Below, piece by piece: positions 25,938 to 31,745 of a stretch of DNA of 38,659 nucleotides. The number at the start of each line of letters is the position of its first letter. The stretch's first letter is position 1. Source of the stretch: Candidatus Komeilibacteria bacterium (lineage in GTDB: Bacteria > Patescibacteriota > Patescibacteriia > UBA1558 > GWA2-36-10); assembly GCA_018656065.1 (NCBI GenBank), contig JABHZY010000010.1, positions 68,638 through 107,296 on the forward strand, written 5' to 3'. The notes under the pieces are model-generated. The model made no database searches and was not told the origin of the DNA. It was given only the letters and a program-made list of their open reading frames with translations. The translations under genes were made by a program, and so were the position numbers.

Positions 25938-26174
25938 TTACTTTTTGGTATAAAAAAAGCTCCCAACTACCCAACCTAGAAAATATCCTAATATTCCGCC
26001 AAGTATAATCATTTTGGGATTACTTTGGTCTAAATAAAAAGAAGTATAAAGAAACATAATCAGGGCTCCACCGGTCATTCCCTTAATACGATAAGAAAGG
26101 GTCCACGTATTTTTAGCAACTTCCTCTTGGGCTTTAATTTGATCTTTTACATACTTTGGTTGAAAATTATCCAT
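25938..26174 (-). CDS. small two-TM membrane protein
   Basis: This 78-aa protein has an N-terminal charged region (~1-30) and two TM segments: ~33-48 (TGGALIMFLYTSFYL) and ~54-73 (MIILGGILGYFLGWVVGSFFY). I do not recognise a named family. The size and two-helix layout resemble AtpZ/AtpI-like proteins, but no atp genes are near and the match is not convincing. It lies 10 nt downstream of the M23 lipoprotein gene and 35 nt upstream of parA. Confidence 0.65.
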   Translation of the reverse strand: MDNFQPKYVKDQIKAQEEVAKNTWTLSYRIKGMTGGALIMFLYTSFYLDQSNPKMIILGGILGYFLGWVVGSFFYTKK

Positions 26175-26184
26175 AATATATAAT

Positions 26185-27396
26185 TTAATTATTTAGTTGT
26201 TTTTGCCAATCAGTTATAGCAGCTTTAAATTCTTCCATCTTATCTTCAGCAATTGATTCATCAGATGGAATATCAACTGTTAATGGATTAATTTTAGTAC
26301 CATTTTTAACCATCTCAAAATGAAGATGTGGCCCAGTAGAAAATCCAGTAGAACCAACGTAACCAATAATTTGACCTTGAGTTACTTTCTGACCATAGGA
26401 AACTGCCATTCTACTCTGATGAGCATAGTTGGTGCTAAAGACGCTGTTATGTCTAATTTTAGTAAGATAACCATAGCCTTGAGAATTCCAACCGGCAAAA
26501 GTAACTGTGCCATCACCTACTGACCTAATAGGTGTTCCGGCAGCAGCTGCATAATCTATAGCTCGATGACCCGTGGAAACATTAAAGGCTTCAACATAAC
26601 GACGGCCAGTAGTAAAACCTGAAGAAATATATTTAAATGACACTGGATTTTTCAAAAATATCTTTTGCACTGATTCCCCTGATGGATGATAATAACCTTC
26701 TAGTAAATCTCCGTCTTCATCAAGGCCTTCTGAAAAATAATAACCCTCAATAGTCTTACCATCATTTACAAATTTAGCGGCTAATATTTCACCGGGCATT
26801 TGATACTCACCATTTCTATATCTTTCTTCAAAAATAAATTTATAAGTATCGCCCACTCTAATACCCATACCAAAATCTACTGTCCAAGCAAATACATCTG
26901 CTAAATCAATAATAGCTCTTTCGTCTATATTTTGATCTAAAGCTGATTGATAAAGAGAAGATTCTATTACTCCTTCAGCGGTTTTTATTTTTAATTGATA
27001 TTCAATTTCTCTACGTTCAGCAAATAATTCGCCCTCTTCATTATATTCAACAAAAAGCTCCTCTTCAGTATCAATTGGATAGATTAATCTAATAAATTCA
27101 TCTGTATCTTTATCAAAATAAAATTTTATTTCTCTGCCTACTCTAATTTTTACCAAATTATAGATTTCTTCACTGACTGCCAATATATTCATCATTAAAG
27201 TACCACCAATACCCACTTCTTCAGAAATAGTAGAAAAAGTCATATCTGTCTCAATTAAAACCACTTCTTCTCTATCTCTTGGCTCTTCTATAATCACTTC
27301 TGGGACTTCAATATCCTTAGATTTACCTTCAAAAATGCATCCCGAAGCTAATCCGCTAATTGCTAATAATAGTATGCTAATAATATATTTTTTCAT
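26185..27396 (-). CDS. M23 family peptidoglycan endopeptidase, lipoprotein
   Basis: This 403-aa protein has a lipoprotein signal peptide: MKKYIISILLLAISG then LASGC, with Cys20 as the lipidation site. An N-terminal domain like that of MepM/ShyA/Csd3 follows (~50-260, including VSFKYISSGFTTGRRY before the peptidase). The LytM domain has HRAID (His277, Asp281) and HLHFE (His357, His359), so the zinc site is complete. It probably cleaves peptide cross-links during wall growth. The in-frame ATG at 27435 is rejected because the promoter at 27404-27432 lies between it and the chosen start, which would be leaderless. Confidence 0.93.
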   Translation of the reverse strand: MKKYIISILLLAISGLASGCIFEGKSKDIEVPEVIIEEPRDREEVVLIETDMTFSTISEEVGIGGTLMMNILAVSEEIYNLVKIRVGREIKFYFDKDTDEFIRLIYPIDTEEELFVEYNEEGELFAERREIEYQLKIKTAEGVIESSLYQSALDQNIDERAIIDLADVFAWTVDFGMGIRVGDTYKFIFEERYRNGEYQMPGEILAAKFVNDGKTIEGYYFSEGLDEDGDLLEGYYHPSGESVQKIFLKNPVSFKYISSGFTTGRRYVEAFNVSTGHRAIDYAAAAGTPIRSVGDGTVTFAGWNSQGYGYLTKIRHNSVFSTNYAHQSRMAVSYGQKVTQGQIIGYVGSTGFSTGPHLHFEMVKNGTKINPLTVDIPSDESIAEDKMEEFKAAITDWQKQLNN

Positions 27397-27403
27397 AGTA
27401 TAT

Positions 27404-27432
27404 ATTGTAGATAAAATTACATAATTAGGCAA
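27404..27432 (-). promoter_or_regulatory. sigma70-type promoter, leaderless start of the M23 gene
   Basis: On the minus strand TTGCCT (27427-27432) and TACAAT (27404-27409) are 17 nt apart. The ATG at 27396 begins 8 nt past the -10 box, so the transcript starts at or within 1 nt of the ATG. It is divergent from the promoter at 27447-27455. Confidence 0.55.
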
Positions 27433-27446
27433 CACTAGGCTCTATC

Positions 27447-27455
27447 TGATATAAT
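27447..27455 (+). promoter_or_regulatory. extended -10 promoter, leaderless start of the DUF4015 gene
   Basis: TGATATAAT (TATAAT at 27450-27455) is followed by 6 nt and the ATG at 27462, the same arrangement and sequence as at 21526-21534. The transcript should begin at the ATG. Confidence 0.6.
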
Positions 27456-27461
27456 ATTATT

Positions 27462-28595
27462 ATGTTTAAAAAAAATAAAATTACCCCCTATTTCTTTATC
27501 TTATTGACTGTATCGGTCCTTAGTTTTTTAATTATAAATAATAATTTTGAAATATCAATAATAAAAAATCTTTTTCTTAGCAAGCAATCTAAGTTGATTG
27601 AAAAAGAAGTTATTATTAAAAAATCATATTTACCAGATTATGTAAAAGGTATTTATCTAACCGCTTATTCAGCTGGCGATGATGAATTCCGAGCTCATAT
27701 TATAGATAAAATAAAAGACAGTCGAATCAATACTGTGATTATAGATATTAAAGACTACTCTGGTTATATACTTTATGATAGCCAAATCCCTGCAGTCCAA
27801 GATATAAAAGCTAAAAATAATCGTATACCTAACTTACAAAAAACTCTAGCTGAATTTCATGAATTAGACATTTATATAATTGCTCGCCAAACTGTCTTTC
27901 AAGATCCAGCTTTAGCAAAGATGAGACCTGATCTGGCAATACAAACTTACGCTGGTAATACCTGGTACGATAATGCTGGTCTGGCTTGGGTCGATCCAGG
28001 CAAGGAAGAGGTTTGGGAATATAATCTAGCTATTGCTAAAGAAGCTATTGAACTTGGTTTTGATGAAATTAATTTTGACTACATGCGCTATCCTAGTGAT
28101 GGCAATGTAGGCAACATCAAATATAATATTTCTGAAGGTGAAACTAGAGTAACTATGCTAGATAAATTTTTTAAATATCTCTCAGACAATCTGACTGGTT
28201 TAGCTCCAATATCAATTGATACTTTTGGCTTAGTCTTAGATCACACTGATGATGAATATGATCTTAATATTGGACAACGTCTAGATAGAGTAGCTCTATA
28301 TTTTGATTATGTTTGCCCAATGATGTATCCATCTCACTATCCATTAAATTATTTAGGTTTTGCCAATTCCGCTGAACACCCTGGTGCAGTTATTACTTAT
28401 GGTTTAGATATTAGCTCTTCTACTATGGCTGGCAAACGAGCTACATTAAGACCATGGCTTCAAGCTTTTAATATTGGCGCGATATATGACGGTCCTAAAA
28501 TAGACGCTCAAGCTGGAGCAACTCAAAAAGCCAAAACAACTAGTGGTTGGCTTCTGTGGAATGCCAGAAATTATTATCCGGACTTCATATTCTAA
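27462..28595 (+). CDS. putative glycoside hydrolase, DUF4015 type, membrane-anchored
   Basis: The 377-aa protein has an N-terminal signal anchor (~12-27, FILLTVSVLSFLIINN). A TIM-barrel-like domain follows with KGIYLTAYSAGDDEF, NTVIIDIKDYSG, HELDIYIIARQTVFQDP, LAWVDPGKEEVWEYNLAIAKEA, GFDEINFDYMRYPSDG and YVCPMMYPSHY. These are the hallmarks of the DUF4015/COG1306 putative glycosidase family, in which the Asp residues of the INFDYMRYPSDG segment are likely catalytic. It is exported or anchored outside and may act on envelope or host polysaccharide. It ends exactly where the convergent xth gene ends, with no intergenic base. Confidence 0.88.
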   Translation: MFKKNKITPYFFILLTVSVLSFLIINNNFEISIIKNLFLSKQSKLIEKEVIIKKSYLPDYVKGIYLTAYSAGDDEFRAHIIDKIKDSRINTVIIDIKDYSGYILYDSQIPAVQDIKAKNNRIPNLQKTLAEFHELDIYIIARQTVFQDPALAKMRPDLAIQTYAGNTWYDNAGLAWVDPGKEEVWEYNLAIAKEAIELGFDEINFDYMRYPSDGNVGNIKYNISEGETRVTMLDKFFKYLSDNLTGLAPISIDTFGLVLDHTDDEYDLNIGQRLDRVALYFDYVCPMMYPSHYPLNYLGFANSAEHPGAVITYGLDISSSTMAGKRATLRPWLQAFNIGAIYDGPKIDAQAGATQKAKTTSGWLLWNARNYYPDFIF

Positions 28596-29348
28596 TTATT
28601 TGATCTCAATACCCAGAGGGGCATGATCTGACCCTAGCACTGTATCTAAAATAAATGCTTTAGATACATTTTTTAATATTTTATCAGACACACAAAAATA
28701 ATCTATACGCCAACCAACATTATTAGCCCTAGCATTAGCTCGATAAGACCACCAACTGTATTGAATTTTTTTAGGATGCAATTCTCTAAAAGTATCTTTA
28801 AAATTTTTACTTAAAAATCTATTAAACCAAGCACGCTCTTCTGAAGTAAATCCCGCATTACCAACATTAGGCTTGGGTCTAGCCAAATCAATCTCATTGT
28901 GAGCTACATTGTAGTCACCCGTGATAATTAATGGCTTCTTTTTTTCCAGCTTCTTCATATAAATCAAAAGCTTGTCATTCCACTTTATCTTTTCTTCTAG
29001 GCGACTAAGATCATCTTTAGAATTAGGAAAATAAATATTAATCAAATAATATTTACCAATATCTAGAGCTTGAATGCGCCCTTCATTATCCCATTTAAGC
29101 TTAGGTAAATACTCTACCTTAATACCATTCTTAACCAAGATAGCTGTACCACTATAACCAGGACGCTGAGCAGAATTCCAAAACTCTTGATAATCTATAA
29201 AATCAAAATCTTCTTGCGCACGTTTAGCGTCGTCAATCTTTATTTCTTGCAAGCAAATAATATCTGGTTGGGCTTTTTTCAAAAAATCTATAAAGCCCTT
29301 GCGGATAGCCGCTCTAATGCCGTTTATATTCCAAGATAATATATTCAT
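28596..29348 (-). CDS. xth: exodeoxyribonuclease III (AP endonuclease)
   Basis: This 250-aa enzyme of the EEP superfamily repairs abasic sites and removes 3' blocks. Catalytic motifs are in order: LSWNINGIRAA (Asn metal ligand), IICLQEIKI (Glu), YFPNSKDDL, ITGDYNVAHNEIDLARP (Asp/Asn), WWSYRANARANNVGWRIDYF and GSDHAPLGIEI (Asp-His). It begins at the base before the mscS stop codon and is thus its operon partner. The stop codon abuts that of the convergent DUF4015 gene, so termination must occur inside that gene or beyond. Confidence 0.95.
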   Translation of the reverse strand: MNILSWNINGIRAAIRKGFIDFLKKAQPDIICLQEIKIDDAKRAQEDFDFIDYQEFWNSAQRPGYSGTAILVKNGIKVEYLPKLKWDNEGRIQALDIGKYYLINIYFPNSKDDLSRLEEKIKWNDKLLIYMKKLEKKKPLIITGDYNVAHNEIDLARPKPNVGNAGFTSEERAWFNRFLSKNFKDTFRELHPKKIQYSWWSYRANARANNVGWRIDYFCVSDKILKNVSKAFILDTVLGSDHAPLGIEIK

Positions 29349-30416
29349 TTATTTTTGAAGGTGAATAGTTTGAGTTGGATAAGCAAACTCAATCTTGGCT
29401 TTGGCAAATTTCTTAAATATTTCTAAATTAATTTCCTGACGAGCCTTTAGATAATCTGGCATTTCTTTAGATTCAATAAATATTACTATATCAAATATTA
29501 AAGCTGAGTCATCATATTCTACAAAATGACAACGATTAAATGTTGCTAAACTTACTTTAGCGACTATCTCTTCAATCATAACTGGAATAGATTCTAAGTT
29601 TTTAGCTGAAGTATCATAAGTCACTCCCAATTTAAAACTAACTCGACGATTATTCATTCTTCTAAAATTCTGAATTCTAGCGCTAGTTAATTCTTGATTA
29701 GAAACAATTAATTGCTCACCTTGGAGGGTACGAATACGAGTGGTCTTCATACCAATTTTTTCTACTGTACCACTGTCAGTACCAAGCTTAATAAAATCAC
29801 CAGCTTTAAATGGCTTATCTATATAAATAGAAAAAGCGGAAAATAAATCACTCAATACATTCTGTAAAGCTAGAGCAATGGCCAAACCACCAATACCCAT
29901 GCCAGCTATTAAAGAAGTAACATCTAAACCTAGGTTAGATAAAATCAGTACTAGACCCAAAACCCACAAAATTACTTTAACAATAACTTGTAATAATTTT
30001 ATTACTGAATCGGCATGTTGGTTATCTTCACCCTCTTCTTTATTCTTATTTAAATATTTCCTCATTATATAATCCAAAACTCTGGCAATAGCCTGAATTA
30101 TTTCAAAAACTATAACCACTAAAAATAAAATTAATAATATCTTGTTAAAAACATCTGGCACTGATAAAATTTTAATTGAAAAATAAACTGAAATGAAAAA
30201 ATAAAAAGGTGGTTTAATTGTTTTAAACACCTCTATCAACATATCATCCAAATCTGTCTTAGTACGTAAAGCTAATTTATGAAGTCGCGCCAAGACAATT
30301 ACTTGAAAAGTCTTGAGAATTACTATTAAACTAATAAAAATAATTGCCGCTATAAAATAATCATATGAGGTATTTCCCCACAAAGAAAACATTTTTAAAC
30401 TTTCTAAAAATTCCAT
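29349..30416 (-). CDS. mscS: MscS family mechanosensitive channel
   Basis: This 355-aa protein (from the chosen start) has four hydrophobic segments before the MscS pore helix GLDVTSLIAGMGIGGLAIALALQNVLSDLFSAFSI. The beta domain follows (IYIDKPFKAGDFIKLGTDSGTVEKIGMKTTRIRTLQGEQLIVSNQEL) and a C-terminal alpha/beta domain. It opens under hypo-osmotic shock to release solutes. An in-frame ATG at 30569 would add 51 residues. It lies beyond a promoter (30444-30452) and a terminator hairpin (30486-30512), so MEFLESLKMF at 30416 is preferred. Confidence 0.93.
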   Translation of the reverse strand: MEFLESLKMFSLWGNTSYDYFIAAIIFISLIVILKTFQVIVLARLHKLALRTKTDLDDMLIEVFKTIKPPFYFFISVYFSIKILSVPDVFNKILLILFLVVIVFEIIQAIARVLDYIMRKYLNKNKEEGEDNQHADSVIKLLQVIVKVILWVLGLVLILSNLGLDVTSLIAGMGIGGLAIALALQNVLSDLFSAFSIYIDKPFKAGDFIKLGTDSGTVEKIGMKTTRIRTLQGEQLIVSNQELTSARIQNFRRMNNRRVSFKLGVTYDTSAKNLESIPVMIEEIVAKVSLATFNRCHFVEYDDSALIFDIVIFIESKEMPDYLKARQEINLEIFKKFAKAKIEFAYPTQTIHLQK

Positions 30417-30443
30417 AATAAATCGATTAATTAATTTGTTTTT

Positions 30444-30452
30444 ATAATACCA
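30444..30452 (-). promoter_or_regulatory. extended -10 promoter of mscS-xth
   Basis: The minus strand reads TGGTATTAT (30444-30452), about 27 nt upstream of the mscS ATG at 30416. There is no clear -35 box. It lies downstream of the zinc-ribbon gene terminator, consistent with a new transcription unit. Confidence 0.4.
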
Positions 30453-30485
30453 AAAACGCTGTAAAAAAACAAACCAAAAAGGGAA

Positions 30486-30512
30486 GAGCCAGGACAATAA
30501 GAGTCCTGGCTC
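30486..30512 (-). terminator. intrinsic terminator of the zinc-ribbon gene
   Basis: A perfect 10-bp GC-rich stem GAGCCAGGAC (30486-30495) pairs with 30503-30512 around a 7-nt loop. In the minus sense TTCCC and then a T-run follow. It lies about 22 nt after the stop codon at 30535. Confidence 0.8.
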
Positions 30513-30534
30513 CGCGAATGATGTGGCGTGTGTG

Positions 30535-30738
30535 TTACACGCGCACTCTGAGATCCGAATTGTAGCCACAACCGTGGCAATGCCCTTTACTGTCCATAAG
30601 TTTAGAACATAGAGGACATCTTGTCCCAGTTGTACAATGGCAATCCACTGTAATTCTGGCCAAGGTTCTAGGGCTCTTGGATTCGGGGTAGCAGAAGCGA
30701 TAAAAGCCTTCGGCTAATAAATGAGCTGATGCTTGCAT
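30535..30738 (-). CDS. 67-aa zinc-ribbon protein, probably highly expressed
   Basis: The frame starting MQASAHLLAEGFYRF is preceded 8 nt upstream by AGGAGG (30747-30752), the strongest ribosome binding site I noticed in the window. The frame is open to 30798, but that longer start lacks such a site. The C-terminal half has Cys/His pairs CHC, CPLC and CHGCG (about residues 38-58), which could form one zinc ribbon of the form CPxC...CxGCG. GC content is visibly higher (roughly half) than in the flanking genes. It has a perfect consensus promoter and a GC-rich terminator. I do not recognise the family; ribosome- or nucleic-acid-binding is one possibility. Confidence 0.72.
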   Translation of the reverse strand: MQASAHLLAEGFYRFCYPESKSPRTLARITVDCHCTTGTRCPLCSKLMDSKGHCHGCGYNSDLRVRV

Positions 30739-30746
30739 GATTTGAT

Positions 30747-30752
30747 CCTCCT
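30747..30752 (-). promoter_or_regulatory. strong Shine-Dalgarno site deciding the zinc-ribbon start
   Basis: AGGAGG on the minus strand ends 8 nt before the ATG at 30738. Most other genes here have weak or no SD sites, so this stands out and fixes the start. Confidence 0.75.
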
Positions 30753-30824
30753 GACCTAATTGTGATGGACTTACGTCTGTCCGTGCGTGTGATCTCAAAA
30801 TATGGTGAACTGTAATATGTTATT

Positions 30825-30853
30825 ATTATAGCATACTTTACAAATTTTGTCAA
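30825..30853 (-). promoter_or_regulatory. perfect consensus sigma70 promoter of the zinc-ribbon gene
   Basis: On the minus strand TTGACA (30848-30853) and TATAAT (30825-30830) are separated by exactly 17 nt. Transcription would start near 30818, leaving an ~80-nt leader. The -35 box of the divergent tRNA promoter lies 10 nt away. Confidence 0.8.
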
Positions 30854-30863
30854 AGGTAGTATA

Positions 30864-30892
30864 TTGACTAAAATCAAAATATATTGTAAAAT
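30864..30892 (+). promoter_or_regulatory. promoter of the tRNA cluster
   Basis: TTGACT (30864-30869) and TAAAAT (30887-30892) have a 17-nt spacer. The transcript would begin near 30899, about 31 nt before the tRNA-Leu gene. No other clear promoter was seen before the later tRNAs. Confidence 0.6.
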
Positions 30893-30929
30893 CATGTTTG
30901 TTTGTATATTAAGATATTTTGAATATTAA

Positions 30930-31016
30930 GCCGAAGTGGCGGAACTGGTAGACGCGCTAGACTCAAAATCTGGTGGGCGCAAGCCCGTGGAGGTTCAAGT
31001 CCTCTCTTCGGTACCA
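30930..31016 (+). tRNA. tRNA-Leu (CAA)
   Basis: This 87-nt tRNA has encoded CCA. The acceptor GCCGAAG pairs with CTTCGGT (terminal G-U) and the discriminator is A. The anticodon loop CTCAAAA gives anticodon CAA. A long variable arm (GGGC GCAA GCCC) identifies a type II tRNA. The CA of the CCA is the first part of a downstream palindrome (31015-31038). Confidence 0.96.
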
Positions 31017-31066
31017 TTCTACGCTGTGGCGTAGAATGTCGTTCGTAGCTTTACGCGAAGAATGAC
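31015..31066 (+). repeat. palindromes following tRNA-Leu
   Basis: CATTCTACGC (31015-31024) pairs perfectly with GCGTAGAATG (31029-31038) around TGTG, using the last two bases of the tRNA. It is followed at 31038-31066 by an imperfect palindrome that begins GTCGTTCGTAGC and recurs at 31594-31621. Confidence 0.75.
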
Positions 31067-31131
31067 TTATATTCCATGGTTTCTGATTTTAAGTTGAGCT
31101 TCGAATGGCAGGCCAGTTTTTTTATAAAAAA

Positions 31132-31208
31132 GGGCCCATAGCTCAGTTGGCTAGAGCGCTTCCATGGCATGGAAGAGGTCGCAGGTTCGAGCCCTGTTGG
31201 GTCCACCA
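31132..31208 (+). tRNA. tRNA-Ala (GGC)
   Basis: This 77-nt tRNA has encoded CCA. The acceptor GGGCCCA pairs with TGGGTCC. It has G3-U70, the alanine identity pair, and A73. The anticodon stem is CTTCC/GGAAG, and the loop ATGGCAT gives GGC. It is the second tRNA of the cluster. Confidence 0.96.
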
Positions 31209-31244
31209 TTCGACTCGTCGAGCTAAGCTCGACATCGCTCATGG
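31206..31244 (+). repeat. palindrome following tRNA-Ala
   Basis: A central GTCGAGC (31217-31223)/GCTCGAC (31227-31233) stem has a TAA loop. The element is bounded by CCAT (31206-31209, including the tRNA CCA) and ATGG (31241-31244). A further ATGGTC/GACCAT hairpin follows directly. Confidence 0.65.
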
Positions 31245-31270
31245 TCTACGACCATATTTCAACTGAATGT

Positions 31271-31288
31271 CCTGAGCGTAGCCGAAGG
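31271..31288 (-). repeat. REP-like 18-mer, inverted copy
   Basis: The minus strand reads CCTTCGGCTACGCTCAGG, which differs by one base from 24241-24258 in the rel/parB terminator. It lies in the gap between tRNA-Ala and the initiator tRNA. The long gap 31209-31350 otherwise holds only palindromes and AT-rich sequence. Confidence 0.6.
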
Positions 31289-31350
31289 GCAACCTTGTCA
31301 AAAAAACCTTTTTACATTATACTTTGTTCACTTGTTTATTTATTTCATGT

Positions 31351-31426
31351 CGCGGGGTAGAGCAGTTGGCAGCTCGCCAGGCCCATAACCTGGAGGTCGT
31401 CGGTTCGAGTCCGACCCCCGCTACCA
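31351..31426 (+). tRNA. initiator tRNA-fMet (CAT)
   Basis: This 76-nt tRNA has encoded CCA. Initiator marks are an unpaired position 1-72 (C1 against U72, where E. coli has C1/A72) and the A11-U24 pair in the D stem. The anticodon stem CCAGG/CCTGG keeps only two of the three usual G-C pairs next to the loop (A29-U41). The loop is CCCATAA, so position 33 is C rather than the near-universal U. Confidence 0.93.
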
Positions 31427-31456
31427 AATATTTATTTTAATTTTATATACCCCTAA

Positions 31457-31533
31457 GGCAGGGTAGCTCAGTTGGTTAGAGCGCAGGACTCATAAGCCTG
31501 AGGTCGGGAGTTCAATTCTCCCCCCTGCTACCA
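31457..31533 (+). tRNA. tRNA with CAT anticodon (elongator Met, or Ile2)
   Basis: This 77-nt tRNA has encoded CCA. The acceptor GGCAGGG pairs with CCCTGCT and A73. The D stem GCTC has C11-G24, an elongator trait. The loop CTCATAA gives CAT. The anticodon stem CAGGA/GCCTG has an A31-G39 mismatch at the loop. Whether it is elongator Met or an Ile tRNA modified by TilS cannot be settled here. Confidence 0.85.
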
Positions 31534-31560
31534 TCCTTCGCTTCTATGAAGCTTCGGATG
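31532..31560 (+). repeat. palindrome following the CAT tRNA
   Basis: CATCC...GCTTC pairs with GAAGC...GGATG around TAT. The CA at 31532-31533 belongs to the tRNA CCA. The central TTC/TTC positions are mismatched. Confidence 0.65.
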
Positions 31561-31593
31561 ACAGGCCACTCTATTTTAAAACATAGATTATCC

Positions 31594-31621
31594 TGTCGTT
31601 CGTAGCCTTGGCGAAGAACGA
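31594..31621 (+). repeat. second copy of the GTCGTTCGTAGC palindrome
   Basis: It begins with the same 12 bases as 31038-31066 and ends CGAAGAACGAT against CGAAGAATGAC there, with one length difference. The GTCGTTC and GAACGAT ends can pair. It ends one base before tRNA-Asn. Confidence 0.65.
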
Positions 31622-31696
31622 TCCGAGGTAGCTCAGTGGTAGAGCAGTTGGCTGTTAACCAATTGGTCGTGGGTTCGAATCCCCCCCTCGGAGCCA
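31622..31696 (+). tRNA. tRNA-Asn (GTT)
   Basis: This 75-nt tRNA has encoded CCA. The acceptor TCCGAGG pairs with CCTCGGA, with G73. The anticodon loop CTGTTAA gives GTT. Its U33-G34-U35 sequence makes it a substrate for the Tgt encoded at 8581-9687. It is the last tRNA of the cluster and is followed by a terminator. Confidence 0.96.
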
Positions 31697-31700
31697 AATA

Positions 31701-31732
31701 AAAAAACATCAACTTTCGTTGGTGCTTTTTTA
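31701..31732. terminator. bidirectional terminator after the tRNA cluster
   Basis: CATCAAC (31707-31713) and GTTGGTG (31718-31724) pair around TTTC, with an A-run before and a T-run after. On the minus strand the loop is GAAA and a T-run follows. It can end the tRNA transcript and the ABC-exporter operon. Confidence 0.8.
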
Positions 31733-31745
31733 TTGTCTAATAACT

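Noticed and set aside
30416-30569. Upstream ATG for mscS
   Set aside because: The extension crosses a terminator hairpin and a promoter and adds a Cys/Pro-rich segment foreign to MscS.
30668-30895. 75-aa minus-strand frame overlapping the zinc-ribbon gene region
   Set aside because: It spans the perfect promoter and has no ribosome binding site; the AGGAGG-supported frame at 30535-30738 explains the region better.
31051-31712. Several short frames across the tRNA cluster
   Set aside because: They run through tRNA genes and palindromes; the tRNAs explain the sequence.
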